DNA of 15,989 bases. It comes from Methylotenera sp. UBA6020. GTDB taxonomy: Bacteria; Pseudomonadota; Gammaproteobacteria; Burkholderiales; Methylophilaceae. Shown here in pieces: positions 8,812-15,885 of the stretch. Numbering within the stretch: position 1 is the first letter of the stretch; each line of letters begins with the position of its first letter. Both the position numbers and the translations under genes were made by a program. The stretch spans positions 1 to 15,989 of the forward strand of contig DIZU01000133.1 in assembly GCA_002429455.1 (NCBI GenBank). The letters are read 5' to 3'. The notes under the pieces were generated by a model, which was not told the origin of the DNA, made no database searches, and was given only the letters and a program-made list of their open reading frames with translations.

Positions 8812-10221
8812 TTAGAAACTTGAGTTTTCAGAGGTTCCATTTAATTTCACATTATTTGGTTTAAGATTTTTAACATTACGGGCTGTCACACGCCAGACCA
8901 CATTACCCACGTCGTCTGCCACTAGCAACGCGCCCTGCTGATCAATCGCCACACCGACTGGCCGACCGTAAGCATCACCTTTATCACTCAGAAAGCCAGT
9001 TAACACATCAATTGGCGCGCCGGCAGGCTTGCCAATTGCGAACGGTACAAATATCACCTTATAGCCACTGTGTGGCCTGCGGTTCCATGAGCCATGCTGA
9101 CCAATAAACATGCCATTGCTAAACGGTGCGGGCAATGCAGCACCAACGGAAGAGACTAACCCCAGCGAAGCGGTGTGTGATCCCAACGCGTAATCGGGCA
9201 CAATCGCCTTATCCACTAAATCAGACGGTGTAGGCTGCACCCGCTTATCGACATGACGGCCATAATAGCTGTAAGGCCAGCCGTAAAAGCCACCGTCCTG
9301 CACCAAAGTCAAATAATCCGGTACGAGGTCATTGCCAATCTCGTCACGCTCATTGACCACCGTCCACAACGCGCCAGTGTTCGGCTCCCAAGCAAGGCCA
9401 TTGGGGTTACGCAGGCCAGAAGCAAAGTTGCGGTGTGCGCCACTATGGATATCCACCTCCAAGATAGCGGCTCGCTCGGCCTCGACTGCCATGCCGTTTT
9501 CAGCCACATTGCTGTTTGAACCAACGGTGACATATAACTTGCTACCGTCTGCGCTCGCAATCAGGTTCTTAGTCCAATGGTGGTTAATGCGGCCTGCGGG
9601 CAAATCCACCAGCTTGCTGCCGGGAGCCGTGATGTGCAGGTCGCCGCGAGTATAAGGAAATTTTAGTACGGCATCAGAGTTGGCAACATAGAGATCGTTG
9701 CCTACCAGCGCCATGCCGAAAGGCGAATACAGGCCATCTAACAGCACCGAACGCACATCGGCTACGCCATCACCATTGGTATCACGCAATAGCGTAATGC
9801 GGTTAGCGCTAGGTACGCTAGCGCCGGCCTTCTTCATGACCAAACCCATGATCCAACCCCTGATGCCCTTGCGGTCATCAGGCTTAGGCGGAGCATTGGT
9901 CTCGGCCACCAGTACATCCCCGTTGGGCAACACATATAGCCATCGTGGATGGTCCAGGTCGCGCACAAATGCAGCCACACTCAGCTCCGGTGCAGCTAGC
10001 GGAGTAGCACCAGCTGACCAACCCTTAGCAGGAGCAATATTCAACGTCGGCAACAGCGTATGGTGTGGTGCTGGTAGTGTAGGTTTTGGCCCGATTCCAG
10101 CCGATATAGGGAGTTCAGTCACTTGGCTACAAGCAGCGAATGCTAAAAGTCCCGAAATAATCAATAAAACACTAAAATGCCGTGGCATTAACTTAATTGC
10201 ACAACGGAAAATTGCTGTCAT
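8812..10221 (-). CDS. L-sorbosone dehydrogenase-like beta-propeller lipoprotein
   Basis: The 469-residue product has a lipoprotein signal (LLAFAAC, modified Cys31 counting from the ATG at 10221), followed by a six-bladed beta-propeller of the glucose/sorbosone dehydrogenase family. Hallmarks are [93 protein letters not shown] and GQHGSWNR. The family includes PQQ-dependent periplasmic sugar dehydrogenases, but many members have no shown activity, so substrate and cofactor are open. A second in-frame ATG at 10188 also leaves an intact lipoprotein signal; neither start has a strong ribosome site. It lies 79 bases downstream of the DUF3309 gene on the same strand, so cotranscription is possible. 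Family call is firm, function is not. Confidence 0.88.
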   Translation of the reverse strand: MTAIFRCAIKLMPRHFSVLLIISGLLAFAACSQVTELPISAGIGPKPTLPAPHHTLLPTLNIAPAKGWSAGATPLAAPELSVAAFVRDLDHPRWLYVLPNGDVLVAETNAPPKPDDRKGIRGWIMGLVMKKAGASVPSANRITLLRDTNGDGVADVRSVLLDGLYSPFGMALVGNDLYVANSDAVLKFPYTRGDLHITAPGSKLVDLPAGRINHHWTKNLIASADGSKLYVTVGSNSNVAENGMAVEAERAAILEVDIHSGAHRNFASGLRNPNGLAWEPNTGALWTVVNERDEIGNDLVPDYLTLVQDGGFYGWPYSYYGRHVDKRVQPTPSDLVDKAIVPDYALGSHTASLGLVSSVGAALPAPFSNGMFIGQHGSWNRRPHSGYKVIFVPFAIGKPAGAPIDVLTGFLSDKGDAYGRPVGVAIDQQGALLVADDVGNVVWRVTARNVKNLKPNNVKLNGTSENSSF

Positions 10222-10300
10222 TTCGGGTCTTTCATCACGGCTCTGTTATTCCTACTCTTTGAATCTGTACTGTCAAATCAAATCTATCAAGCCAAGTCTT

Positions 10301-10459
10301 TCAAATCTTGCCCAATAACAACAACACAATCAGGATGATGACCACTAACCCTAATCCGCCGCTAGGGCCGTAACCCCAGCTTCTGCTGTGCGGCCAGCTT
10401 GGAAAAGCGCCAATCAGCATTAAAATCAAAACAATCAATAATATGGTTCCTAAGCTCAT
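10301..10459 (-). CDS. DUF3309 family small membrane protein
   Basis: The 52-residue protein starts MSLGTILLIVLILMLIGAFP and ends LVVIILIVLLLLGKI. Two hydrophobic segments are separated by a short Ser/Trp/Gly-rich loop (PSWPHSRSWGYGPSGG), the typical DUF3309 form. An excellent AAGGAGAG sits about 7 bases before the ATG at 10459 and decides the start; the longer frame upstream (to 10522) crosses into the preceding gene and is rejected. Function is unknown. The gene lies 28 bases after the collagen-like lipoprotein gene on the same strand, so the two are probably one operon. Confidence 0.88.
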   Translation of the reverse strand: MSLGTILLIVLILMLIGAFPSWPHSRSWGYGPSGGLGLVVIILIVLLLLGKI

Positions 10460-10487
10460 GGTGCTCTCCTTAAAGTCGTAAATGAAT

Positions 10488-10784
10488 TTAGTTTGCTGGC
10501 GCTGGATTCGCTGGTGGTACAACGACTACCGTAGTGCCGTCACCAGTCTTCCCGGTTTCACCCTTGGCGCCTTCATTACCTTGAGTGCCTTGGTTACCAA
10601 CATTCCCTTTGTTGCCTTCATTACCTTGGGTACCCATATCGCCGGTTTTACCAGTTTCACCGGTTGCACCAGTCGGTCCGGGCACGGCAACCTTATCGGC
10701 CGGTACGTTAACTACGGTGGGTTTATCACAAGCAGTAAGGCTGAGCGCGGCAAATAGCGCTGATATCAATATTGAGCGGTTCAT
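10488..10784 (-). CDS. Small lipoprotein with collagen-like Gly-X-Y repeats
   Basis: The 98-residue product has a lipoprotein signal with lipobox LTAC (Cys19). About 16 consecutive Gly-X-Y triplets follow from residue 36 to about 83, then a Val-rich strand (TTVVVVPP) and a Pro/Ala tail. Triplets are rich in Thr, Asn, Gln, Lys and Glu (GETGKTGD, GTQGNEG) rather than proline, as in bacterial collagen-like proteins. Asp20 at the +2 position would, by the E. coli Lol rule, favour retention at the inner membrane. Near-identical GETGKTGD blocks flank the repeat core, pointing to internal duplication. AAAGGA about 8 bases before the ATG supports the start. The promoter region carries box copy B and overlapping palindromes. 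Role is unknown; a trimeric periplasmic stalk is an inference. Confidence 0.85.
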   Translation of the reverse strand: MNRSILISALFAALSLTACDKPTVVNVPADKVAVPGPTGATGETGKTGDMGTQGNEGNKGNVGNQGTQGNEGAKGETGKTGDGTTVVVVPPANPAPAN

Positions 10785-10814
10785 AAGAAATCCTTTGTTT
10801 AAATATAAAATAAT

Positions 10815-10848
10815 TGAACGGACGTTTTCAAAGCGTTCATGAATGAAC
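10815..10848. repeat. Overlapping palindromes upstream of the collagen-like lipoprotein gene
   Basis: TGAACG (10815-10820) pairs with CGTTCA (10834-10839). GTTCAT (10835-10840) also pairs with ATGAAC (10843-10848) across two bases, so the middle arm can pair either way. The structure lies 31-64 bases before the ATG, in the leader or promoter. Operator or leader-hairpin function is inferred. Confidence 0.35.
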
Positions 10849-10909
10849 TAGTGCGATTCAAGTGGTCGCATTAGGCATGGGTGGAGCATAAAGGTATACC
10901 GTGCATTGT

Positions 10910-10929
10910 TCTGTGCGCTGGCGAACACT
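10910..10929 (-). promoter_or_regulatory. Palindrome-like box, copy B (upstream of the collagen-like lipoprotein)
   Basis: The plus strand reads TCTGTGCGCTGGCGAACACT. It matches the recurring pattern except at the last two outer bases. It lies 125 bases before the lipoprotein ATG. On the minus strand a TATACC-like hexamer follows about 12 bases after the box, a possible -10. It also sits between this gene and the end of the AsmA-like gene. Confidence 0.5.
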
Positions 10930-10971
10930 AAAGAAAATTTTGCTCGAGTTTTTTTACTATAGTTAAACTTG

Positions 10972-13035
10972 TTAACGCATAGCCTTCGGTTTAGCTGCGC
11001 CGCGCTGCATTAAGTCTTGACAGCCAGTGGCGCGGTGTTGGGCTTCTTTGACGTCGCCAGAATCGAGTAATGGAATCAACGCGGCTAACGGATTGAGTAT
11101 CGCCAAAAAGAATGACGTCGCCAGCTTTATACCTATAGGCCGCTTCTCCAGTGACACTGCAGGCTTGGCGAAGCTACCGCGTACCCTCAAAGGCGAACGC
11201 AAAGTGAGTGGACTAAAGTCTTTGGGCATGACCACGACGCGTAAATTGAGCGCCTCAGTAGCCATCGAGATTGATCCGTCGACCCATACCACAGAGTCCT
11301 CGGTGTCCAGCACCATTACACGGGGGCGGAGCACGCCGCCTTCTGCGACTAAATCAGCCACCGCACATTGCACCGGCAAAGCATCGTCGCCCTTGAACAT
11401 CACGCCCATGGCTTGCGCCAAATCTAGACCAGCTACTTCGATAGCTAAATGTGATATGGCGCCATCGCGTAACTCACTACGAACATTGCCTTTCAAACTA
11501 GCCAATATTTCTGCGGTGGATCGCCCTTGCCCTGTCAGCGTCGCCCGCCCGTTTAACCTACCCGATATATAAGGTGGCAAATCATCTTTGCGTATCTGAT
11601 GGATCCAACGTTCAAGCCGCACACCATCCCAACGCAACTTCGCATCCCACAAAGCTTTGGCACCGCGTCCATCCAGGCTCAAATCACCCTTCAATGTTCC
11701 TTGAGCCGTGCGCGCATCAAGGTCTTGCAATGTCAAGACGCCGTCTTTCAACTGTAGATGGCCGCGCAACGGGCGTAGTGGTGCCAAAAAACTGGTGTTT
11801 AAGTCAGCATATTGAATATCAATCAACACATCAGCATCCATGGCGCGCAACGCTGCCAAGTCAAACGGACGGTCCGGCAATACCTTGCTTCGTTTTGTTG
11901 TAGATGGCACCGTACCAAACGCGGGGCCTAGATCTGTTAATAACAGCCGAGCACCACCAAGCTGGCCCGAAAGTAAAGGTACGCTACGACCTGCCTCATA
12001 AACAAAAGTACCATTCAGGTGGCTGGCACCTAAATCAAGATTGTTAACTTGTACGCGCCAAGTGCTGCCCTGTTTGTTAATGACGCCGCCAGCGGTAAAT
12101 TCAGCCGTGGTCGGTAGCGTTACGCCCAACAAATCCCCGACAGCCCCCAGCGATGGTCCTTTTAAGTCAAAACGCCCGACAAAATTAGTCATGTGCAGCA
12201 CATCTGCCGTACCGCCTTTAAAGGCTAGTGTTGCGCGACCTACTTTGGCGTTGAAAATTAACGTAACAGGTACGGTCAGCGTCTTGTTAAGCTGCACCTT
12301 GTCGGCAATCTCGGGTAATGTTCCAGAGGAAGTCAGCTCAATCTTTAATGGTAGTTTTCGGTAATAGCCAGTGGCATTGGCTTGTGTAGCTAACTTACGC
12401 TCATTGTTAATAAACGAAAAGTTAGCATTAATATCCGTGTCTAATGGCACATCGCTGTAATGCAGTTCACCTTTAGTGACCTGCAAGCTGCCAAAAGAAG
12501 GCAATGCCATTAACTGGCCGGCTGGTGCAGGTTTAGTACCAAATTGCCAGGATGCGCGACCATCTGCCAGCCGCTCCAAGTGACTGTCCAGCGCCGTTGC
12601 CTGTAGTCGTTGGATTCTAAGTGGTTGCGCGTGATAGGCGCGCCACAAATCTATGTAACGCAACTCAAGTGTAACATCACGGGCTAGCAGCAGATATGGC
12701 GCTGAACTCCATGTTGGCGCTGCGATCTCAAGCTGTGCCGAATGCAGACGCAAACCGCCTATAAAACGGACGCCAAATACACTTATGGGAGCTTCATTTG
12801 TACGCGATTTATTTAAGCTTGATACTTTCGGGGCTGATAGTTTCGAATCAGTACTAGCGGAAAAGCGCACGCGGCGATCAAGTTTTTCCGACAGTATCCG
12901 CTCCAGCGGTGCAGCGAGAAATGGCCAAGCCAGCCATTCGCCTATCGCAACACCGATGACTAAAGCCAGCAACACGCCAGCGACAACCAATGGCCAGCGC
13001 CGCTGGTGGTTTAGCCGTGGCGCTGTAGCATTCAT
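10972..13035 (-). CDS. AsmA family envelope protein
   Basis: The 687-residue protein has an N-terminal membrane anchor (about residues 14-35, WPLVVAGVLLALVIGVAIG). It is followed by the AsmA hallmark LAAPLERILSEKLDRRVRF and a long periplasmic, beta-rich stretch. The C-terminal AsmA domain is clear: LKGNVRSELRDGAISHLAIE, LVAEGGVLRPRVMVLDTEDS, LNLRVVVMPKDFSPLTLRSP and VRGSFAKPAVSLE. AsmA-like proteins form periplasm-spanning lipid-transfer-type structures that affect outer-membrane biogenesis. The start codon overlaps the stop of the split-barrel gene (ATGA at 13032-13035), and no strong independent ribosome site is seen, so translational coupling is likely. Which AsmA subgroup it belongs to is not resolved here. 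Confidence 0.9.
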   Translation of the reverse strand: MNATAPRLNHQRRWPLVVAGVLLALVIGVAIGEWLAWPFLAAPLERILSEKLDRRVRFSASTDSKLSAPKVSSLNKSRTNEAPISVFGVRFIGGLRLHSAQLEIAAPTWSSAPYLLLARDVTLELRYIDLWRAYHAQPLRIQRLQATALDSHLERLADGRASWQFGTKPAPAGQLMALPSFGSLQVTKGELHYSDVPLDTDINANFSFINNERKLATQANATGYYRKLPLKIELTSSGTLPEIADKVQLNKTLTVPVTLIFNAKVGRATLAFKGGTADVLHMTNFVGRFDLKGPSLGAVGDLLGVTLPTTAEFTAGGVINKQGSTWRVQVNNLDLGASHLNGTFVYEAGRSVPLLSGQLGGARLLLTDLGPAFGTVPSTTKRSKVLPDRPFDLAALRAMDADVLIDIQYADLNTSFLAPLRPLRGHLQLKDGVLTLQDLDARTAQGTLKGDLSLDGRGAKALWDAKLRWDGVRLERWIHQIRKDDLPPYISGRLNGRATLTGQGRSTAEILASLKGNVRSELRDGAISHLAIEVAGLDLAQAMGVMFKGDDALPVQCAVADLVAEGGVLRPRVMVLDTEDSVVWVDGSISMATEALNLRVVVMPKDFSPLTLRSPLRVRGSFAKPAVSLEKRPIGIKLATSFFLAILNPLAALIPLLDSGDVKEAQHRATGCQDLMQRGAAKPKAMR

Positions 13036-13586
13036 GCGATAACAATGCCAGATGGACTAATGATAGATGAATGGATGTTGCGCGAAGGGTTCGATAGCTC
13101 AACAAATGTATGATGATCATCAAAACCTAAAGGTTTGCTGGCAATCACTGAAGCGACCATGGCAAACATTCTAAACATCTTACCGTGCGGCACATCCCAA
13201 CATTTAGCAGCGTATGGCACAAATTTCAGCAGTACAAGATTGGGTGATTCAGGCCCATCAGGAAACCATGGCCTAGCGAAGGCCGTCCACAAACGGCTAA
13301 TATGTGCCTGATCTGTACTAATTTCACCACAACCCGAAAGCGATACATAAGTGCCGCGAAACTCGTCCATAAAGCTCAAGTTGGCAGCGCGCAAGTGACC
13401 GATCCTGTCAAAGCGTAAATCGGTCAAGAACCAGAGTGCTCCTTTACTGTCCATTTCCAGCGGGGACATCGGCCTACTCGCCATTGCGCCACCAGCATCA
13501 GGACTGATCAGCATACCAACTGGCATATCCTTGATTAACTTGCAAAACTTGGTCAGCTCTGCACTATTGCGGGTTTCTGTTTTCAT
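13032..13586 (-). CDS. Pyridoxamine 5'-phosphate oxidase-related split-barrel protein (general stress protein 26-like)
   Basis: The 184-residue protein matches the FMN-binding split-barrel family. Seen are a first strand PVGMLISPDAGGAMASRPMS (residues 22-41, with the SRPM flavin-loop signature), ALWFLTD around 50-56, TYVSLSGCGEIS, RLWTAFARPWFPDG and PNLVLLKFVPYAAKCWD. Family relatives are general-stress or flavin/F420-binding oxidoreductases; the true substrate is unknown and PNP-oxidase activity is not implied. Length is slightly above the usual 150-170 residues because of a C-terminal extension after KPLGFDDHH. AGGGAG 7 bases before the ATG is a good ribosome site, and the ATG also overlaps the end of the small ORF upstream (ATGA). 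It is the middle gene of a coupled three-gene cluster. Confidence 0.88.
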   Translation of the reverse strand: MKTETRNSAELTKFCKLIKDMPVGMLISPDAGGAMASRPMSPLEMDSKGALWFLTDLRFDRIGHLRAANLSFMDEFRGTYVSLSGCGEISTDQAHISRLWTAFARPWFPDGPESPNLVLLKFVPYAAKCWDVPHGKMFRMFAMVASVIASKPLGFDDHHTFVELSNPSRNIHSSIISPSGIVIA

Positions 13587-13777
13587 ATATGACTCCCTAT
13601 ACCAGCGCTTAATATCAATAGAATTAATGGCCGTATGGCAACACCTGCCGATGGAGCACGCCTAGAAACAGCACATGGCATTAGATTTGAATATGCTAGT
13701 AAATTATCAGGATCAGCATTTGCTAAGCTTTGCACATACCCAAGCTCATCGGCTGTTACTAGATTGGTAATGATCAT
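13583..13777 (-). CDS. Small hypothetical protein, first gene of the coupled cluster
   Basis: The 64-residue frame starts MIITNLVTADELGYVQSLAN and ends in a hydrophobic stretch PLILLILSAGIGSHI that could be a short membrane tail. No family was recognised. Support for translation is an AGGAG 8 bases before the ATG at 13777 and a stop that overlaps the next start as ATGA. Against it, the distal half looks low in coding character, so only the first part may be genuine and the frame could be a shifted remnant. Box copy C lies 51 bases upstream of the ATG. Confidence 0.45.
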   Translation of the reverse strand: MIITNLVTADELGYVQSLANADPDNLLAYSNLMPCAVSRRAPSAGVAIRPLILLILSAGIGSHI

Positions 13778-13828
13778 GTTAAATCTCCTGAGGGTAAGTC
13801 AACAGATTATTGGGAGAGGAGATTGGTG

Positions 13829-13848
13829 TCTGTGTGTCAGCGAACATA
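13829..13848 (-). promoter_or_regulatory. Palindrome-like box, copy C (upstream of the coupled cluster)
   Basis: The plus strand reads TCTGTGTGTCAGCGAACATA. It keeps the TCTGT half and the CGAACA core of the recurring pattern. It is 51 bases before the small ORF start; on the minus strand an AT-rich AATAATCT follows and could be part of a -10. The divergent EF-hand gene lies on the other side with its own copy. Confidence 0.5.
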
Positions 13849-13932
13849 AGACTAATTAACTGCCACTTCAGATGACAAACGGACTGACTTAAAAATTGGT
13901 TGATTAAGATTGAATGATAGTGAATAGATAAT

Positions 13933-13952
13933 TCTGTTCGTTACCGTACAGA
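13933..13952 (+). promoter_or_regulatory. Palindrome-like box, copy D (upstream of the EF-hand gene)
   Basis: The sequence TCTGTTCGTTACCGTACAGA is the most symmetric copy: outer arms TCTGT/ACAGA and inner CG/CG match exactly. It ends 86 bases before the ATG at 14039 and is followed directly by an AT-rich CAATAAATAAAA that may hold a -10. Spacing between CTGT and ACAG is 10 bases, not the 8 of an E. coli-type LexA site. Confidence 0.55.
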
Positions 13953-14038
13953 CAATAAATAAAACCTGCCCGTAACATGCTAGATGTCAACCGACAGTAT
14001 TAACCAATAAAGAATTTTGATTACTTAAAGGAACTACC

Positions 14039-14512
14039 ATGAATAAATTTACCTGTAGTATTTTAGCCGCCGCGTTGTCTTTAAGCGCTTATTCTGTTTC
14101 GGCAGCAACCACCACGACTAACACAGATGATGCCAGTGCTATAGGCACAGCTGCTACGCCACAGATCGCACAACAATCTAAAACTACCGACAGCGTACCA
14201 AGCCATAAAAGGATGTCGCATAAGAGTCGCATGCATAAAAGTAATGCAGAAATGAAAATGATGGATACCAATGGTGATGGCATGATATCCAAAGAGGAAT
14301 ACATGGCTTATCACGAACAAATGTTCGACAAAATGAAACAGACCGATGGTATGGTTAACATGAATGATATGCATACCGGGATGCGTAGCGGCTCTAATAG
14401 AAACTCCATGAACAACAAGCCTATTGGCACAACTACTGGTGTTAGCAATAACGGCAGTGTTGATGATACTAAAGACGGCCCAGTTAACGGCACACATAGC
14501 GGTACTAACTAA
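14039..14512 (+). CDS. Secreted EF-hand protein
   Basis: The 157-residue protein has a Sec signal peptide (residues 1-22, ending YSVSA) and no lipobox. One canonical EF-hand calcium loop spans residues 76-87 (DTNGDGMISKEE: Asp76, Asn78, Asp80, Ser84, Glu87), followed by EYMAYHEQMFDKM. A second, degenerate loop may lie around KQTDGMVNMNDM. A Lys/His/Met-rich stretch (56-75) precedes the EF-hand, and the C-terminal 50 residues are Asn/Gly/Thr/Ser-rich and probably disordered. AAGGA about 8 bases before the ATG sets the start. It is divergent from the coupled cluster and carries its own copy of the recurring box. Periplasmic calcium binding or sensing is the family-based expectation; a specific role is not known. 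Confidence 0.85.
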   Translation: MNKFTCSILAAALSLSAYSVSAATTTTNTDDASAIGTAATPQIAQQSKTTDSVPSHKRMSHKSRMHKSNAEMKMMDTNGDGMISKEEYMAYHEQMFDKMKQTDGMVNMNDMHTGMRSGSNRNSMNNKPIGTTTGVSNNGSVDDTKDGPVNGTHSGTN

Positions 14513-14528
14513 TGGCAGCAGTCATCAT

Positions 14529-14586
14529 GGCCGCACTAAAGTATCCTGGCATTAAGGGTACCCTAGCACTGAGGTATCCTATAAGT
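14529..14586 (+). repeat. Imperfect triple repeat after the EF-hand gene
   Basis: Three diverged units begin at GTA positions 14541, 14558 and 14574 (GTATCCTGGCATTAAGG, GTACCCTAGCACTGAG, then GTATCCTATAAGTG), with periods of 17 and 16 bases. The middle includes the palindrome GGGTACCC. The preceding GGCCGCA and the CTAGCACTGAGGTA across units 2-3 recur after the BON/CsbD remnant. Function is unknown. Confidence 0.45.
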
Positions 14587-14610
14587 GGTTAATTTCAAGC
14601 GCGTGAACCT

Positions 14611-14651
14611 GCAACACATTATTTGTTGAACACTACAAATGATGTAGTTGC
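14611..14651. terminator. Long hairpin between convergent genes, possible terminator
   Basis: GCAAC plus an 11-base arm (14611-14626) pairs with an 11-base arm, one bulged A and GTTGC (14635-14651), giving a 16-bp stem with one G-U-type mismatch and an 8-base loop. On the plus strand it is followed by AATTTGATTT, only moderately T-rich. It lies between the convergent EF-hand and alcohol dehydrogenase genes, where a terminator is expected. A second inverted repeat, GTTAGCA (14686-14692) with TGCTAAC (14711-14717), lies closer to the dehydrogenase stop. Confidence 0.45.
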
Positions 14652-14742
14652 AATTTGATTTAACTCCATGTTTGCAAAAGCCTGCGTTAGCAGTTTTGAT
14701 GGTGTTGCCGTGCTAACAATGCCAACCCTTTGAAGCCGCCTC

Positions 14743-15780
14743 TCACGCGTCTATGATCACTTTCAGCGCCTTGGTATCGGCAGCATTGCTAAAGGTATCA
14801 TAGGCCTTTATTATTTGAGCTAGCTTAAAGTGATGTGTAATCAACCGCTTGGGGTCTATGCGTTTGGACTGCACGGTTTTGAGCAGCATCGGAATCGAAA
14901 ATGTATCAACCAGACCGGTAGTAATCGTCACGTTGTGCGACCACAGCCGCTCCAAGTGAAGATCAACTTTGCAGCCGTGCACGCCGACATTAGCGATGGT
15001 GCCGCCAGCGGCTACGATTTCTTCGCAAAGCTTGAATGTGGCTGGAATACCGACCGCTTCTATAGCCGTATCCACGCCGCGCCCACCAGTTAGCTTCATT
15101 ACCTGCTGTGCCACATTGCCATCAGCGCTATTTACAGTGGCTGTCGCACCGAATTTTTTACTCACTTTAAGCCGATTGTCGTCTAGGTCAATCATGATAA
15201 TTTCAGAGGGCGAATAAAATTGCGCTGTAAGCAAAGCCGCAAGCCCAATCGGCCCTGAACCAACGATAGCAACGCTGGAGCCGACTTGAATTTTTCCGTT
15301 CAGCACGCCGCATTCAAAGCCAGTAGGCAGAATGTCACTCAGCATAACAAGCGCCTCTTCGTCTGCGTCATTGGGAACCGGATATAGGCTAGTATCAGCA
15401 TGCGGGATTCGCACAAACTCCGCTTGCGTACCGTCAATGCGGTTGCCCAGTATCCATCCGCCAGTAGTGCAATGCGAATACATGCTCTTACGGCAAAATT
15501 CGCAACGGCCGCAGGCGCTGATGCAAGAAATCAACACCTTATCACCGGGTTTAAAAGTGGTAACGCCACTGCCCACAGCATCAACGACTCCCACGCCTTC
15601 ATGGCCCAGGACTGTTCCCGGTTTACAGGTCGCAACGTCGCCTTTCAGGATGTGCAGATCAGTGCCGCAGATCGTCGTCTTAGTTATTTTGATAACAGCA
15701 TCTGTGGGTGTTTTGATGGTTGGTTTGGGATGGTCTTCCAAAGCTTTATGTCCGGGGCCGTTGTATATAAGTGCCTTCAT
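14743..15780 (-). CDS. Zinc-dependent alcohol dehydrogenase (MDR superfamily)
   Basis: This 345-residue medium-chain dehydrogenase should oxidise an alcohol or reduce an aldehyde/ketone with NAD(P). Catalytic zinc ligands are Cys38 (CGTDLH), His60 and Glu61 (GHEGVG). The structural zinc cysteines are 90, 93, 96 and 104 (CGRCEFC, then SHC). The cofactor-binding Rossmann motif is VGSGPIGLAALLTAQ, with an acidic IMIDLDDNRL at the end of strand 2 that favours NAD over NADP. GRGVDTAIEAVG and GGTIANVGVHG complete the family pattern. AAAGGA 9 bases before the ATG supports the start. An aldehyde dehydrogenase ends 105 bases upstream on the same strand, so an alcohol-to-acid two-step is plausible. The substrate cannot be read from sequence. 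Confidence 0.93.
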   Translation of the reverse strand: MKALIYNGPGHKALEDHPKPTIKTPTDAVIKITKTTICGTDLHILKGDVATCKPGTVLGHEGVGVVDAVGSGVTTFKPGDKVLISCISACGRCEFCRKSMYSHCTTGGWILGNRIDGTQAEFVRIPHADTSLYPVPNDADEEALVMLSDILPTGFECGVLNGKIQVGSSVAIVGSGPIGLAALLTAQFYSPSEIIMIDLDDNRLKVSKKFGATATVNSADGNVAQQVMKLTGGRGVDTAIEAVGIPATFKLCEEIVAAGGTIANVGVHGCKVDLHLERLWSHNVTITTGLVDTFSIPMLLKTVQSKRIDPKRLITHHFKLAQIIKAYDTFSNAADTKALKVIIDA

Positions 15781-15885
15781 AGCAAGCTTTCCTTTGTAAT
15801 GGATTTAATAGCAGGCATAACAATAAAATGGGTTTAGAAAGCATCATCACCGTCCGCAATTGCATCTTTGCGACAAGTATCGCCG

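Noticed and set aside
9698..10318. 206-codon plus-strand open frame
   Set aside because: It is antisense to the sorbosone dehydrogenase-like gene, whose propeller motifs are unmistakable, and its own product resembles nothing.
10460..10522. Longer N-terminus for the DUF3309 protein
   Set aside because: It would overlap the end of the collagen-like gene; the AAGGAGAG before the ATG at 10459 and the DUF3309 N-terminus fix the shorter start.
10488..10784. Collagen-like repeat region as a DNA tandem repeat or minisatellite
   Set aside because: The repetition is at the protein level (Gly every third residue); codons vary enough that no clean DNA repeat unit was seen apart from short blocks.
11027..11572. 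181-codon plus-strand open frame
   Set aside because: Antisense to the C-terminal AsmA domain; composition reflects the opposite-strand codons.
13900..13932. Sigma-70 promoter TTGATT with GATAAT before the EF-hand gene
   Set aside because: The hexamers are 19-21 bases apart depending on choice, so the match is too loose to annotate.
13933..13952. Possible LexA (SOS) operator
   Set aside because: The CTGT and ACAG halves are 10 bases apart, not 8, and the inner CG pairs and neighbouring genes do not fit an SOS box.
15332..15837. Two overlapping plus-strand frames of 145-155 codons
   Set aside because: Antisense to the alcohol dehydrogenase zinc-binding region, with no family match or convincing ribosome site.
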